A stretch of 64,000 bases of DNA from Terrimonas pollutisoli. GTDB lineage: Bacteria > Bacteroidota > Bacteroidia > Chitinophagales > Chitinophagaceae. The stretch spans positions 62,001-126,000 of the forward strand of contig NZ_JARKNA010000018.1 of NCBI RefSeq assembly GCF_029360765.1, given 5' to 3'. A program made the translations under genes and the position numbers. Position 1 is the stretch's first letter. Each line of letters opens with the position of its first letter. Below, in pieces: positions 1 through 9,116 of the stretch. A model generated the notes under the pieces. It was not told where the DNA came from and searched no databases. It saw only the letters and a list, made by a program, of their open reading frames with translations.

Positions 1-2
1 AT

Positions 3-1490
3 GAGGAAGAGTTGATCGTAAAGCTGGAAGAAAAGTATGATAATTTAAGACAGTTCAATGCAATCAAAGAGATTGATCCGCCTTCTACGCTGAAAGCGGT
101 CCTGCGTCCTTACCAGGTAGCCGGCTATCAATGGCTCAACTATCTTACCGAAATAAAATGGGGTGGCATTTTAGCGGACGATATGGGTTTGGGTAAAACC
201 GTGCAGGCCCTATCGTTCCTGGATCATTATCGTAATGAGCATGGTAGTCTCAAAGCGTTGGTGGTTTGTCCTACTACACTTATCTATAACTGGGAAAATG
301 AAATAAAAAAATTCACCCCTGAACTTACCTATCGGATTCATCATGGCCCGGCAAGAACAAGATCGAAGGAAGAGATCGTGGATCATGATGTTACTATTAC
401 TACTTATGGCACGTTACGCAGCGATATCAAGTTATTGTTAAGCGTAAACTTTGACTATGTGGTGCTTGATGAAAGCCAGGCAATTAAAAACCCCGCCAGT
501 AAAGTAACAAAGGCAGCCTGCCTGCTCAATGCAAAACATCGTCTTTGTATGAGTGGTACGCCACTCCAGAATAATACATTTGATGTGTTTGCCCAAATGC
601 ATTTCCTGAATCCAGGCATGCTGGGCACCATGGAATTTTTCCGCCAGGAGTTTGCTATACCGATTGATAAATTTGGTGAACAAGACAGGAAGGAACACCT
701 CAAAAAAATATTGTATCCCTTTATTCTTCGGAGAACCAAAGAGCAGGTGGCGAAAGATCTGCCGGAAAAACAGGAGATGATCCTCTGGTGTGAAATGGAA
801 GACGAGCAACGTAAAATTTATGATGCTTATCGCAATGAGTTTCGTGATAAGATCCTTGGCACCATCCAGGAGCAGGGAATACAGCGTTCACAGCTTACAA
901 TTTTACAGGGTTTGATGAAGCTTCGCCAGATCTGTGATTCACCGGCGATATTAAATGAAGAAGAGAAATTTGAAAACCATTCCATCAAACTGGATGAGCT
1001 GGCAAGAGAGATCACAGAAAATATAAGCAATCACAAGGCCCTGGTATTTTCACAGTTTCTTGGCATGCTGGCATTGATAAAAGCCAAGCTGGATGAATTG
1101 GGAGTGAAATATGAATACTTTGATGGCAGCACTTCCGCCCCAGACAGGGAGAAAGCGATACAAAGTTTCCAGAATGATGATACAGTAAGAGCCTTTTTAA
1201 TATCACTGAAAGCCGGAGGTGTCGGTCTGAATTTAACGGCAGCAGATTATGTCTATATCGTTGATCCCTGGTGGAACCCCGCGGTAGAGCAACAGGCGAT
1301 TGACCGTACACATCGTATTGGACAAACCAAAAATATTTTTGCTTACCGCATGATCTGCCGCGACACCATTGAAGATAAAATACTCCAACTGCAGGACAAG
1401 AAAAGAGCATTGGCGAAAGACCTTATTGCGGATGATACATCATTTGTGAAGAGCTTGTCAAGAGAAGATGTGGAATACCTGTTTAGCTAA
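3..1490 (+). CDS. SNF2-family DEAD/DEAH-like helicase, C-terminal part (5' truncated by window)
   Basis: The reading frame is open to the left edge, so only the last ~495 residues are visible. The true start lies outside; the TTG at 12 is not a convincing start. The full two-lobe SNF2 ATPase is present: Walker A motif ADDMGLGKT, a DESQ variant of the DEAH box, SGTPLQN (motif III), LRRTKEQV, then the helicase-C lobe with YFDGSTS, LKAGGVGLNLTAA and the QAIDRTHRIGQ motif VI. Family members use ATP to translocate on double-stranded DNA; bacterial ones of this type usually carry an N-terminal SWIM or unknown domain (not visible here) and their cellular role is poorly known. No partner gene is visible. 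The family call is very safe; the exact role is not. Confidence 0.95.
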   Translation, partial: EEELIVKLEEKYDNLRQFNAIKEIDPPSTLKAVLRPYQVAGYQWLNYLTEIKWGGILADDMGLGKTVQALSFLDHYRNEHGSLKALVVCPTTLIYNWENEIKKFTPELTYRIHHGPARTRSKEEIVDHDVTITTYGTLRSDIKLLLSVNFDYVVLDESQAIKNPASKVTKAACLLNAKHRLCMSGTPLQNNTFDVFAQMHFLNPGMLGTMEFFRQEFAIPIDKFGEQDRKEHLKKILYPFILRRTKEQVAKDLPEKQEMILWCEMEDEQRKIYDAYRNEFRDKILGTIQEQGIQRSQLTILQGLMKLRQICDSPAILNEEEKFENHSIKLDELAREITENISNHKALVFSQFLGMLALIKAKLDELGVKYEYFDGSTSAPDREKAIQSFQNDDTVRAFLISLKAGGVGLNLTAADYVYIVDPWWNPAVEQQAIDRTHRIGQTKNIFAYRMICRDTIEDKILQLQDKKRALAKDLIADDTSFVKSLSREDVEYLFS

Positions 1491-1515
1491 ATCAAATTGT
1501 TGGTTAAATTATCAA

Positions 1516-1550
1516 TAAAAAAATCCCTTCGTCTTTTGACGAGGGGATTT
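1516..1550 (-). terminator. Intrinsic terminator of the leftward small gene
   Basis: Read on the minus strand this is a stem of about 12 bp (AAATCCCCTCGTC with GACGAAGGGATTT, loop AAAA) followed by a run of seven T. On the plus strand the stem is not followed by a T run. It therefore best serves the leftward ORF at 1580-1735, although it may also help end the converging SNF2 transcript. Confidence 0.75.
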
Positions 1551-1579
1551 CAGTATAATGATGGGTTAGTAGAGAATTG

Positions 1580-1735
1580 TTACTTCCTTCTCACCGTGCC
1601 GGCTGCAGGCGAGGAGCCGGATATAAAAACGGCCAATACAGACTTTACCAGTCGCAATAAATTAAATGAAGGTTTGTAGTAATTGCGGTAGATTTTCGCT
1701 TCTTCGTGAGAGTGAGCAATGTGTTTATTTTTCAT
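1580..1735 (-). CDS. Small 51-residue basic protein, unknown
   Basis: A leftward ATG ORF of 51 codons lies between the SNF2 gene and the next rightward gene. The product begins MKNKHIAHSHEEAKIYRNYY and is rich in basic and aromatic residues, with a short hydrophobic stretch around residues 30-40 that is too short for a confident membrane segment. Support for a real gene is mainly its position: a canonical intrinsic terminator begins about 30 bp after its stop. The end of the coding sequence (GSSPAAGT) is GC-rich and may derive from one of the palindromic micro-elements of this genome. I do not recognise a family. A plus-strand ORF over the same bases (1497-1679) lacks comparable support. Confidence 0.45.
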   Translation of the reverse strand: MKNKHIAHSHEEAKIYRNYYKPSFNLLRLVKSVLAVFISGSSPAAGTVRRK

Positions 1736-1845
1736 ATTGGATTGTTTAATGATCTAATTAACGAAAAAAGTAATCCTAAAGTATATAATAATTCCTGATT
1801 TTCATAATATTTGTGCCTCTTATTAACCCGTTTAATCCATTACTC

Positions 1846-2433
1846 GTGAAAAAAATTCTAAAACCACTACTGTTTACACTCATTGCTATTGCTTTTACTT
1901 TCCACTCCCACTCCCAGTTACGACTTCCTCTCAACAATGCATTGGCTTCGGATATCCGCAAGGTGATCCGGGAATATCCGCACCAGTTCACCAGCCTTCA
2001 AGGTCCGGTGGTAGAAGAAAATCCGCAGACTACCAGTTATGACTGCACGTTTAAAATAGCCGGAGCAGAAAGCTCTTCTATCACCAAATATTCATCCAAT
2101 AACCGTAACGTTTACAGTTGGCAGGCCCTGATGCTGACAACAGATGATTTTGAGACAGCCAGTAAAAAATTCAAGGCGTTGTATCACCAGTTCAATCAAC
2201 TGGGGGTAAAAATGGACTATGGCGAAACATTTTACCTCGGCGGAAAATATGAGCCACCGGTAGAAGAAAAAAAGTTTAACAGTGTTATTCTCCGCTTTGA
2301 AAATCCCGACCGGAACACCCATAGAATGAAACTCGAAATCTCCATGCAATATGAATTGCTGGAATGGAAAGTGAGGGTTCTTATCTATGAACATGAAAGG
2401 GATGACGACGAACAAGGAGATATAGAAGACTAA
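1846..2433 (+). CDS. Secreted protein of unknown function
   Basis: I prefer the GTG at 1846 over the GTG at 1813: it gives MKKILKPLL followed by a clean hydrophobic core and an SHSQ cleavage region, a normal signal peptide, whereas the upstream start would put eleven polar residues in front. The mature protein (~170 residues) looks like mixed alpha/beta, ends in an acidic tail (ERDDDEQGDIED) and has no membrane segment or catalytic motif I know. It is probably periplasmic. The gene stands alone; a 149-bp repeat element begins immediately after its stop and separates it from the TonB-type barrel gene. Confidence 0.7.
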   Translation: MKKILKPLLFTLIAIAFTFHSHSQLRLPLNNALASDIRKVIREYPHQFTSLQGPVVEENPQTTSYDCTFKIAGAESSSITKYSSNNRNVYSWQALMLTTDDFETASKKFKALYHQFNQLGVKMDYGETFYLGGKYEPPVEEKKFNSVILRFENPDRNTHRMKLEISMQYELLEWKVRVLIYEHERDDDEQGDIED

Positions 2434-2434
2434 A

Positions 2435-2583
2435 GCTCCCTCTAAATCTCTCCGCCAATTGACGGAAGACTTACCAAGCACAGCCCTGGCTGCTATAGTG
2501 CAAGGATGCCTTGTTCACGATTTGCGCAAAGCGGGGGCTGTGCTTGGATGGCCTCCTCTATGGGAGGAGGTCGGGAGGAGGCC
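2435..2583 (+). repeat. Composite palindromic repeat element, intergenic copy
   Basis: Starts with CTCCCTCTAAATCTC, then a 13-bp perfect inverted repeat CCAAGCACAGCCC / GGGCTGTGCTTGG enclosing about 50 bp, and ends in a GC-rich hairpin GGCCTCCTC...GAGGAGGCC. The same order of blocks (CCCTCTAA, CACAGCCC, GGCCTCCTCT, GGAGGAGGCC) is found inside the E1 dehydrogenase gene at 34509-34672, so this is a dispersed repeat family, not a simple terminator. Confidence 0.7.
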
Positions 2584-2674
2584 ATTAACCTTCTTTAACA
2601 TTAATCCAAACCAAATTAACCCGCATTCTTTATCGTTAAGAATATTTTCGTAGCCGTTATTAAATCTTCGGCTA

Positions 2675-5491
2675 ATGAAACAATTTTACTTTCTGCTACT
2701 GTTAGTTTTCGTCAGCGCTGCAATCGCTAATGCACAAAAGAACGGCTCTGTAAAAGGTGTGGCTTATGATACTATCGCCGCAAAACCGCTGAGCGATGCG
2801 ACCATCACGGTGCTGGTAAAAAAAGATTCTTCGTTACTCACTTTCGGCATGACAGACCATGCGGGCCGTTTTTACCTCGACAATATTCCTGCAGGAGAAT
2901 ACCGCCTGCTGATCACTCATGTGGGTTATCACAACAGCAATAAAATGTTTAGTGTTACTGAAGAAAATAAAAATATAGACCTGGGCAACGTGGTGATGAA
3001 TGATAAGACAAAAATGCTGGAAGAAGTGATTGTCACCAATGAAGCGCCACCGGTGACCTTGATAGGCGATACGGTCCAATACAATGCCGGATCTTTTAAA
3101 ACACAACCCAATGCCAGCGTAGAACAATTGTTAAAAAAATTTCCCGGTGTGCAGGTACAAAAAGATGGAACCGTGAAAGCACAGGGTCAAACGGTGAGTA
3201 AAATATTGGTGGATGGAAAAGAATTTTTTGGCAATGATCCCAAAATGGCGACCAAGAATTTGCCTGCTGATGCCGTAGATAAGGTACAGGTTTATGATAA
3301 GATGAGCGACCAGGCTCAACTCACAGGCTTTGATGATGGCAACAGCGAAAAAACCATCAACCTGAAACTGAAGAAAGATAAAAAGAAAGGGGCTTTTGGA
3401 AAGATCATGGGCGGCGGTGGCACCGATGAGCGATTTGAAGGCAGGTTCAACGTCAACTCATTCAAAGGAGCCCGTCAAATGTCGGCGATCGGTATGGCCA
3501 ACAATACCAATACTGAAGGGTTTTCATTCATGGATATGATGAATTTCACTGGTGAACTTAACCGCATGATGCGGGGTGGCAACGGAAACGTTAACATTAA
3601 TATCACCGCAGATGATCCAAATGCAGCCCTCCTGGGAGGCAGTATTAATGGGATTCGTACTATTTGGGGTGGCGGATTGAACTACAATAATATCATTGGT
3701 AATAAGATCGATTTTACCAGCAATTATTTTTACAACCATTACAATCCCAAAAAAGAATCACAGGTACAACGGCAATACATTTTGCCCGATTCATCTTATT
3801 TCTATAATCAAAATTCACTCAGTAATAACATTAATAATACCCATCGCCTGAACCTGGGCATCGATTATGTGATCGATTCTTTTAATTCACTGAAAATATC
3901 TCCCTCATTGGGCTATCAACAAACAAAGAATAATTCTCTCACTGACTATCGTCAATTGGGGGCGGATGGGAAGCTAAGTAATAATGGCTACAGCCATTCG
4001 ATAACGAATAGTACGGGTTATAATTTCAGGAACGATCTCCTGTTTCGGAAAAAATTCCGGAAAAGAGGCCGGACATTTTCGTTAAGTCTTCAATCAACAT
4101 TAAATAGCAACGAAGGCGATGGAACCCTGGAAACCGTCAATGAATTTTTTGCCCGGGGTAATGGAGCCAGTCGTATCGATTCTATTAATCAGTTTATAAC
4201 AAACCAAAGCGATTTAACCGGTTATACGGCAAGAGCAGTATATACCGAGCCAATCTTTAAACGTTCGCTGTTGGAATTCAGTGCCGGTAAAAGCCAGAAT
4301 AAGAGCACGGCTGAAAAGATCACTTATGACTACAATAAAGGAAATGGAAAATATGACCAGGTAAATGACTCACTAACCAATGATTTTGAAAATACTTATG
4401 GCTTTACCAATGCCGGACTTCGGCTTCGTACACAAAAAAAGAAATATAATTATGCAATAGGTGTTAGCTGGCAACGTGCCGAATTGCAAGGAAAGATCAT
4501 CAGTGGTATTAAAGACTCGGTTATTTCAAAAAGCTTTACCAACCTGTTACCAACTGCGAGATTTCAATACAATTTTACCCGCTTTAAAAACCTGGTGGTT
4601 AATTATCGTTCCTACACCAATCAACCCACGGTTTCTCAATTACAACCCGTACCTGATATCAGTAATGCATTAAATATCCAGGAAGGTAACCCCGATCTGA
4701 AACAGGAATTTATTCATAATGTACAGATCAATTATATGGGTGTGAATCCTTTTAAAAATAAAAACCTCTTCGCCTTTTTCAATCTCAGCCGCACCGATAA
4801 TAAAATTGTGAATGCAGATACCCTGTACAGTACGGGCATTAAAAAAACAAAACCGGTGAATGTAGATGGTGTATATAATTTATCCGGCGATATCAACCTG
4901 GGCCTGCCTGCCCGTTTTTTAAAAGGAACATTTCGGATAGGTAGCAATATTGGCTATAACCGGGGACGCCAATTTATCAATAGCATTGGCAATACTATCA
5001 CTACGTTCAGTGCCGGGCCTCGTTTGGGTATTGATATGAGCCCCACCGATAAGATCGATCTTTCTTTCTCAGCCGGGATGAATTACAATAAAACAAACTA
5101 TTCGCTGCAGCCCGTTTTCAATACCAGTTATTTCTCGCAGGTATATGAAACCGAGTTTAACTGGCAACTGCCGGCTGGTTTTTATTTTAGTACCGACTTC
5201 AGTTATACGGTCAACAACCAGCTAAACGATGGCTTTAACGCAAGAGTGCCGCTTTGGAATGTTTCGATGAGTAAACAGGTGTTGAAATTCAACCGTGGTG
5301 AATTGAAGCTACGGGTCAATGATATGCTGAATCGGAATGTAGGAGTAAGCAGAACCAGCAACCAGAACTATATTGAAGATTCGAGAGTGAATACCCTGCG
5401 TCGCTATGCATTGCTAACCTTTACTTATAACCTCACTAAGACAGGATTAAGTAATGGCAACAACCGGGATGTAAGAATCATTGCCCGTTAA
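2675..5491 (+). CDS. TonB-dependent-receptor-like outer-membrane beta-barrel protein
   Basis: The 938-residue product starts with a signal peptide ending ANAQ, followed by a carboxypeptidase-regulatory-like domain (about residues 22-110) and a plug-like region (about 115-235) containing the family hallmark VDGKEFFGNDPKMATKNLP. The rest alternates short beta strands and polar loops, as in a large outer-membrane barrel, and ends in an aromatic-rich strand. Members of this family resemble SusC/TonB-dependent receptors but often lack a clear TonB box; I cannot see one. No SusD partner is adjacent, so the substrate cannot be inferred. Its place just before a periplasmic protease is probably incidental. 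Confidence 0.88.
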   Translation: MKQFYFLLLLVFVSAAIANAQKNGSVKGVAYDTIAAKPLSDATITVLVKKDSSLLTFGMTDHAGRFYLDNIPAGEYRLLITHVGYHNSNKMFSVTEENKNIDLGNVVMNDKTKMLEEVIVTNEAPPVTLIGDTVQYNAGSFKTQPNASVEQLLKKFPGVQVQKDGTVKAQGQTVSKILVDGKEFFGNDPKMATKNLPADAVDKVQVYDKMSDQAQLTGFDDGNSEKTINLKLKKDKKKGAFGKIMGGGGTDERFEGRFNVNSFKGARQMSAIGMANNTNTEGFSFMDMMNFTGELNRMMRGGNGNVNINITADDPNAALLGGSINGIRTIWGGGLNYNNIIGNKIDFTSNYFYNHYNPKKESQVQRQYILPDSSYFYNQNSLSNNINNTHRLNLGIDYVIDSFNSLKISPSLGYQQTKNNSLTDYRQLGADGKLSNNGYSHSITNSTGYNFRNDLLFRKKFRKRGRTFSLSLQSTLNSNEGDGTLETVNEFFARGNGASRIDSINQFITNQSDLTGYTARAVYTEPIFKRSLLEFSAGKSQNKSTAEKITYDYNKGNGKYDQVNDSLTNDFENTYGFTNAGLRLRTQKKKYNYAIGVSWQRAELQGKIISGIKDSVISKSFTNLLPTARFQYNFTRFKNLVVNYRSYTNQPTVSQLQPVPDISNALNIQEGNPDLKQEFIHNVQINYMGVNPFKNKNLFAFFNLSRTDNKIVNADTLYSTGIKKTKPVNVDGVYNLSGDINLGLPARFLKGTFRIGSNIGYNRGRQFINSIGNTITTFSAGPRLGIDMSPTDKIDLSFSAGMNYNKTNYSLQPVFNTSYFSQVYETEFNWQLPAGFYFSTDFSYTVNNQLNDGFNARVPLWNVSMSKQVLKFNRGELKLRVNDMLNRNVGVSRTSNQNYIEDSRVNTLRRYALLTFTYNLTKTGLSNGNNRDVRIIAR

Positions 5492-5581
5492 AATGACAAA
5501 CTGCCTGAGAAAAAGCGACAGCTTATATAGGGGTTTTTGAAAACTTTAGCTAGTTTAGGACCGTTTTCAACCACCCTGCTC

Positions 5582-7681
5582 ATGAGAAAGATTTGTCCGG
5601 CACTCCTTGCTTTCCTGCTATTCTATTCTTCGTGCATTTTTGCTCAAACGGATCCCGTACAAGCCAAAGCGATTGTGGTGAAACGGATGATTGAATTAAA
5701 TCATATCTCACCACGTCCCGTTGATGATAGTTTCTCCGTGGCTCTGTTTCGTTCTGTTTTAAAAATGGCCGATAGGCGCAGATTCCTGTTTACAGAGCCT
5801 GAGTATAAAAGCCTGGCTGCGTTTGCCACCAGGCTGGATGATGAGTTGCAGGGAAACGGCTGGGCGTTCCTGAAACTGTTTGAAGCAATTTATAAAAGAT
5901 CCTTGCTCAGGGCAGACTCCATTATCAATAAGCTGTTGCAAAAACCATTTGATTTTTCCGCTAATGAGACCATCACGAGTTCAAGAGACGAAACTTTCAA
6001 CTTCGCCGCTGATATCACGGCGCTTTCCGCACGGTGGTCAAAATACCTGAAATATAAAGCGCTGAACCAGCTGTATGAAATGGCGCAAGCGGATAGTAAT
6101 GGAAATGCAAATTTGAAAAATGTTATTGCTCAATCGGAGAGTAAAATAAGAGAGCGGCTGAAGCTGGCTGAAATCAAGGGCTTAAAAAAGATGTTGGATC
6201 ATCCTGCCGGTTTTTCGGATTATGTTTCTCAACTCTACCTCAATGCGATCGCTATGGGTTTCGACCCGCATACCAATTATTTTTCCAGGGAAGAGAAGGA
6301 GAAATTTAAAGAAGAGCTCAGCACTGAAGCTCTTTCGTTTGGACTTAGTTTTGATGAAACGGAAAGAGGTGAGATCGTGATCCAAAAACTGGCGCCGGGC
6401 GGCCCTGCCTGGAAATCCGGAGATCTGAATGAAGGTGATGAACTGTTGAGTCTGCAATGGGAAGGCAAGCAAGCTATAACAGTAGCCGGATTAAGTTTGG
6501 AAGATGTATATGATATCCTGGATCAGGCTGATGATAAACGGCTGGTATTAGAGTTTCGAAAAAAAGATGGTACCAAACGAATCGTATTGCTGCGGAAAGA
6601 AAAAATGGAGAATGAAGAAAACATAGTGAAGGGATTTGTATTAAAAGGAACAAAGAAGATCGGGTATATTTTGTTGCCTGCTTTTTATACGCAGTGGGAA
6701 AACGAAAGCGGTTCCAGTTGTGCCAATGATGTGGCCAAGGAGATAGTGAAATTGAAAAAAGAAAATATTGACGGCTTGATACTGGATGTCCGTTACAATG
6801 GAGGCGGATCTCTTGGTGAAGCGCTGCAGCTGATCGGCATCTTTGTAGATGAAGGACCAATAATGGGCGAAAAACAACGGCAAGATAAAGTGATGTACCT
6901 GAAGGATCCTAACCGCGGTACTATCTACAATGGTCCAATGGCCTTGATGGTAAATGGCCAAAGTGCATCTGCATCTGAAATACTCGCCGCATCCCTGCAG
7001 GATTATAACCGGGCACTGATCGTAGGTAGCAGCACCTTTGGTAAAGCCACGATGCAGCAAATGATGGTATTGGACACCATCACCAGCAAACCAAATCAAA
7101 CAGCCAGTACAAAAGATATTGTCAAAGTCACGGTGGGTAAATTGTATCGCCTTTCCGGCGAAACGGCGCAGTTAAATGGTGTCACTCCTGATATCGTATT
7201 ACCGGATGCGTTTGACGGACTGGATTACAGGGAAAAATTTTTACCCTATGCGTTAATGGCCGATAAGGTGACGAAGAATGCTTATTATAAACCATTGACA
7301 TCTTTGCCTGCCGCTGAGGTGGCGAAAAAAAGCCAGGAAAGGGTAAATGCTTCTCCTGAATTCCAGGATATAAAAAAGATCACCGGGGCAATACGCAGCC
7401 GTCGCAACAAAACCGAAACCATTCCATTGAAAGCGGACGCTTTTGAGCAATGGGTAAAACTCCGGGAACAAGAGTTGAATGCCATTAAAGGCCATACCGC
7501 TGCGAAAACTAATTTGTTTACTGTAGATAATCACAGCCTTGATAAGACTTTGCTGTCAACTACTGCTTACGCCAGGGAGATAAATAACGGCTGGTTAACA
7601 TCGATTGCTGATGATATTTATATACAGGAAACATTCGCTGTATTAGCCGACCTCATTCTTTTGCAACAAACTAAAAACTAA
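5582..7681 (+). CDS. C-terminal processing (tail-specific) protease, S41 family
   Basis: The ATG at 5582 gives a good signal peptide (MRKICPALLAFLLFYSSCIF, then AQ); a TTG 45 bp upstream is open but would spoil it. Order of domains: an N-terminal helical region (DUF3340/tail-specific type), a PDZ domain around residues 240-320 (LAPGGPAWKSGDLNEGDELL), then the S41 peptidase core. The catalytic serine-lysine dyad is visible as the middle Ser of SASASEI (about residue 463) and the Lys of STFGKATMQ (about 488), 25 residues apart as in E. coli Prc. It should act in the periplasm, trimming or degrading proteins from unstructured C-termini. At 699 residues it is of normal Prc-like length. Confidence 0.93.
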   Translation: MRKICPALLAFLLFYSSCIFAQTDPVQAKAIVVKRMIELNHISPRPVDDSFSVALFRSVLKMADRRRFLFTEPEYKSLAAFATRLDDELQGNGWAFLKLFEAIYKRSLLRADSIINKLLQKPFDFSANETITSSRDETFNFAADITALSARWSKYLKYKALNQLYEMAQADSNGNANLKNVIAQSESKIRERLKLAEIKGLKKMLDHPAGFSDYVSQLYLNAIAMGFDPHTNYFSREEKEKFKEELSTEALSFGLSFDETERGEIVIQKLAPGGPAWKSGDLNEGDELLSLQWEGKQAITVAGLSLEDVYDILDQADDKRLVLEFRKKDGTKRIVLLRKEKMENEENIVKGFVLKGTKKIGYILLPAFYTQWENESGSSCANDVAKEIVKLKKENIDGLILDVRYNGGGSLGEALQLIGIFVDEGPIMGEKQRQDKVMYLKDPNRGTIYNGPMALMVNGQSASASEILAASLQDYNRALIVGSSTFGKATMQQMMVLDTITSKPNQTASTKDIVKVTVGKLYRLSGETAQLNGVTPDIVLPDAFDGLDYREKFLPYALMADKVTKNAYYKPLTSLPAAEVAKKSQERVNASPEFQDIKKITGAIRSRRNKTETIPLKADAFEQWVKLREQELNAIKGHTAAKTNLFTVDNHSLDKTLLSTTAYAREINNGWLTSIADDIYIQETFAVLADLILLQQTKN

Positions 7682-7709
7682 CAAACCTTAACCGTCAAAA
7701 ACAACGAAC

Positions 7710-8753
7710 ATGAAATTAAGAACCAGTGTTGCCGTGTTTATTCTTTTATGCATGACTGCTACAAAAACGATGGCGCAAACCTTTGAAACACCTGTTCAAT
7801 ATATGGAGCATATAGGAAAAGCCAGGCAGGCACTGACAGAAAAATATATGCTTTATCTCAGTGGCATGTCGCATGGTAAAAGCGCCAGGAAAGTAGAAAA
7901 GAGAAGACAGGAAGTGCTGCAGGCAATCAGTGATACCCGTTTTGCCATCATGGGCATGCCACCTTATAAGGGTGACAGAAGTTTAAAGGATACAACGGTC
8001 GCCTACCTGAAAATGTTAAACAGTGTCTTCAACGAAGATTATGGCAAGATCGTCAACATGGAAGAAATAGCCGAGCAAAGCTATGACCTGATGGAAGCTT
8101 ATATGCTGGCGCAGGAGAAAGCCAGCGAAAAATTGCAGGAGGCTTCGGGCCGCCAGGTGGAAGTGCAAAAACAATTTGCTGCCAGGCATAATGTTACCCT
8201 GGTGGATGGAGAAACAGAAACAGAAGCAAAAATGAAAATTGCCAGCCAGGTGATGAAACATTATAATGAAGTTTATTTGATTTTCTTTAAACCCTACAAA
8301 CAGGAAGCCTACCTGATGGATGCGATGAATCAGAAAAACATCAATAGCATTGAGCAGAATTTTAATTCACTCGAAAGTTTCGCCGAACAGGGACTGGAGA
8401 AATTAAAGGATATGAAAGGCCATAACAGCGATCCTTCATTGATCGTTGCCTGCAGAAATATGCTCAATTTTTATAAGGATGAAGCAAAGAAAAGCACTTC
8501 GCTCACTGATTTTTATCTGAAAGAAGAAGGTTTTGCAAAACTCAAGAAACAGTTTGATTCAAAACCCGGCGCTAAAAGAACGCAGCAGGATATTGACCAG
8601 TTTAACAAAGCGGTGAATGATATCAATTCGGCTGCCCATAATTTTAATGCGCTGAACAACCAGCTGAATAAAGAACGGGAAACTTTCCTGAATGGCTGGA
8701 ATAATGCGGTAAAAAAATACCTCGATAATCATGTGCCGATGCAACGGAGGTAG
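7710..8753 (+). CDS. Secreted alpha-helical protein of unknown function
   Basis: It begins 28 bp after the protease stop and is likely co-transcribed with it. The 347-residue product has a signal peptide ending TMAQ and is then almost wholly helical and charged, with KSARKVEKRRQEV near the start of the mature part and long Lys/Glu/Gln-rich helices suggesting coiled coils. No enzymatic motif is seen. The association with a tail-specific protease suggests, but does not prove, a substrate or adaptor role. I cannot assign a family with confidence. Confidence 0.8.
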   Translation: MKLRTSVAVFILLCMTATKTMAQTFETPVQYMEHIGKARQALTEKYMLYLSGMSHGKSARKVEKRRQEVLQAISDTRFAIMGMPPYKGDRSLKDTTVAYLKMLNSVFNEDYGKIVNMEEIAEQSYDLMEAYMLAQEKASEKLQEASGRQVEVQKQFAARHNVTLVDGETETEAKMKIASQVMKHYNEVYLIFFKPYKQEAYLMDAMNQKNINSIEQNFNSLESFAEQGLEKLKDMKGHNSDPSLIVACRNMLNFYKDEAKKSTSLTDFYLKEEGFAKLKKQFDSKPGAKRTQQDIDQFNKAVNDINSAAHNFNALNNQLNKERETFLNGWNNAVKKYLDNHVPMQRR

Positions 8754-8820
8754 AGTTAAAAAAAGATGTCAATATTTTGAAATGAAAAGTTTTCATTCAT
8801 GATGCATTCGTTGCACAAGT

Positions 8821-8977
8821 GGCCAATTTCCGGCCAATCTGCGGCCAATTCGGCCAATCAATTATCTCTTGAGCCAACTTTGAGCCCATTGTGAGCCAAC
8901 TAAGCCAATTCTATCCGGACATTTAACGGACAATCAACGGTCATTTCGGTTATTTGGTGGCCAATTCGGCCAATTTG
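8821..8977 (+). repeat. Degenerate GGCCAAT short-repeat cluster
   Basis: The heptamer GGCCAAT occurs at 8821, 8832, 8843, 8852, 8959 and 8968, with related GAGCCAAC/GAGCCCAT units at 8871, 8882 and 8893 and AAGCCAATT near 8901. Spacings of 9-11 bp dominate. It fills the gap between the helical protein gene and the first RAYT element. There is no ORF of value in it and no CRISPR-like organisation. Confidence 0.7.
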
Positions 8978-9054
8978 TTATCCGCGGCATTTCCGCCATC
9001 AACGAGTTTCAGTTCATGCGGGGTCCTCCCAATACTCAATAAAGTAAGCGGTCC

Positions 9055-9085
9055 CGCCGGGGTTTGGCCCAAGCCAACCCCGGCG
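9055..9085 (+). repeat. REP hairpin, left end of RAYT copy 1
   Basis: Imperfect palindrome built from GCCGGGGTTTGG and CCAACCCCGGC around a CCAA centre. The same sequence in inverted orientation lies at the right end of the element and at both ends of copy 2. Confidence 0.85.
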
Positions 9086-9116
9086 AGTGAGGCTCTTCGT
9101 AGATTTAGAATTAGAA

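Noticed and set aside
1497..1679. 60-codon plus-strand ORF
   Set aside because: It starts at TTG, crosses the terminator hairpin and is antisense to a better-supported small ORF.
8821..8977. Possible CRISPR array
   Set aside because: Repeats are 7-8 bp with 2-4 bp between them; no spacer-sized unique segments and no cas genes.
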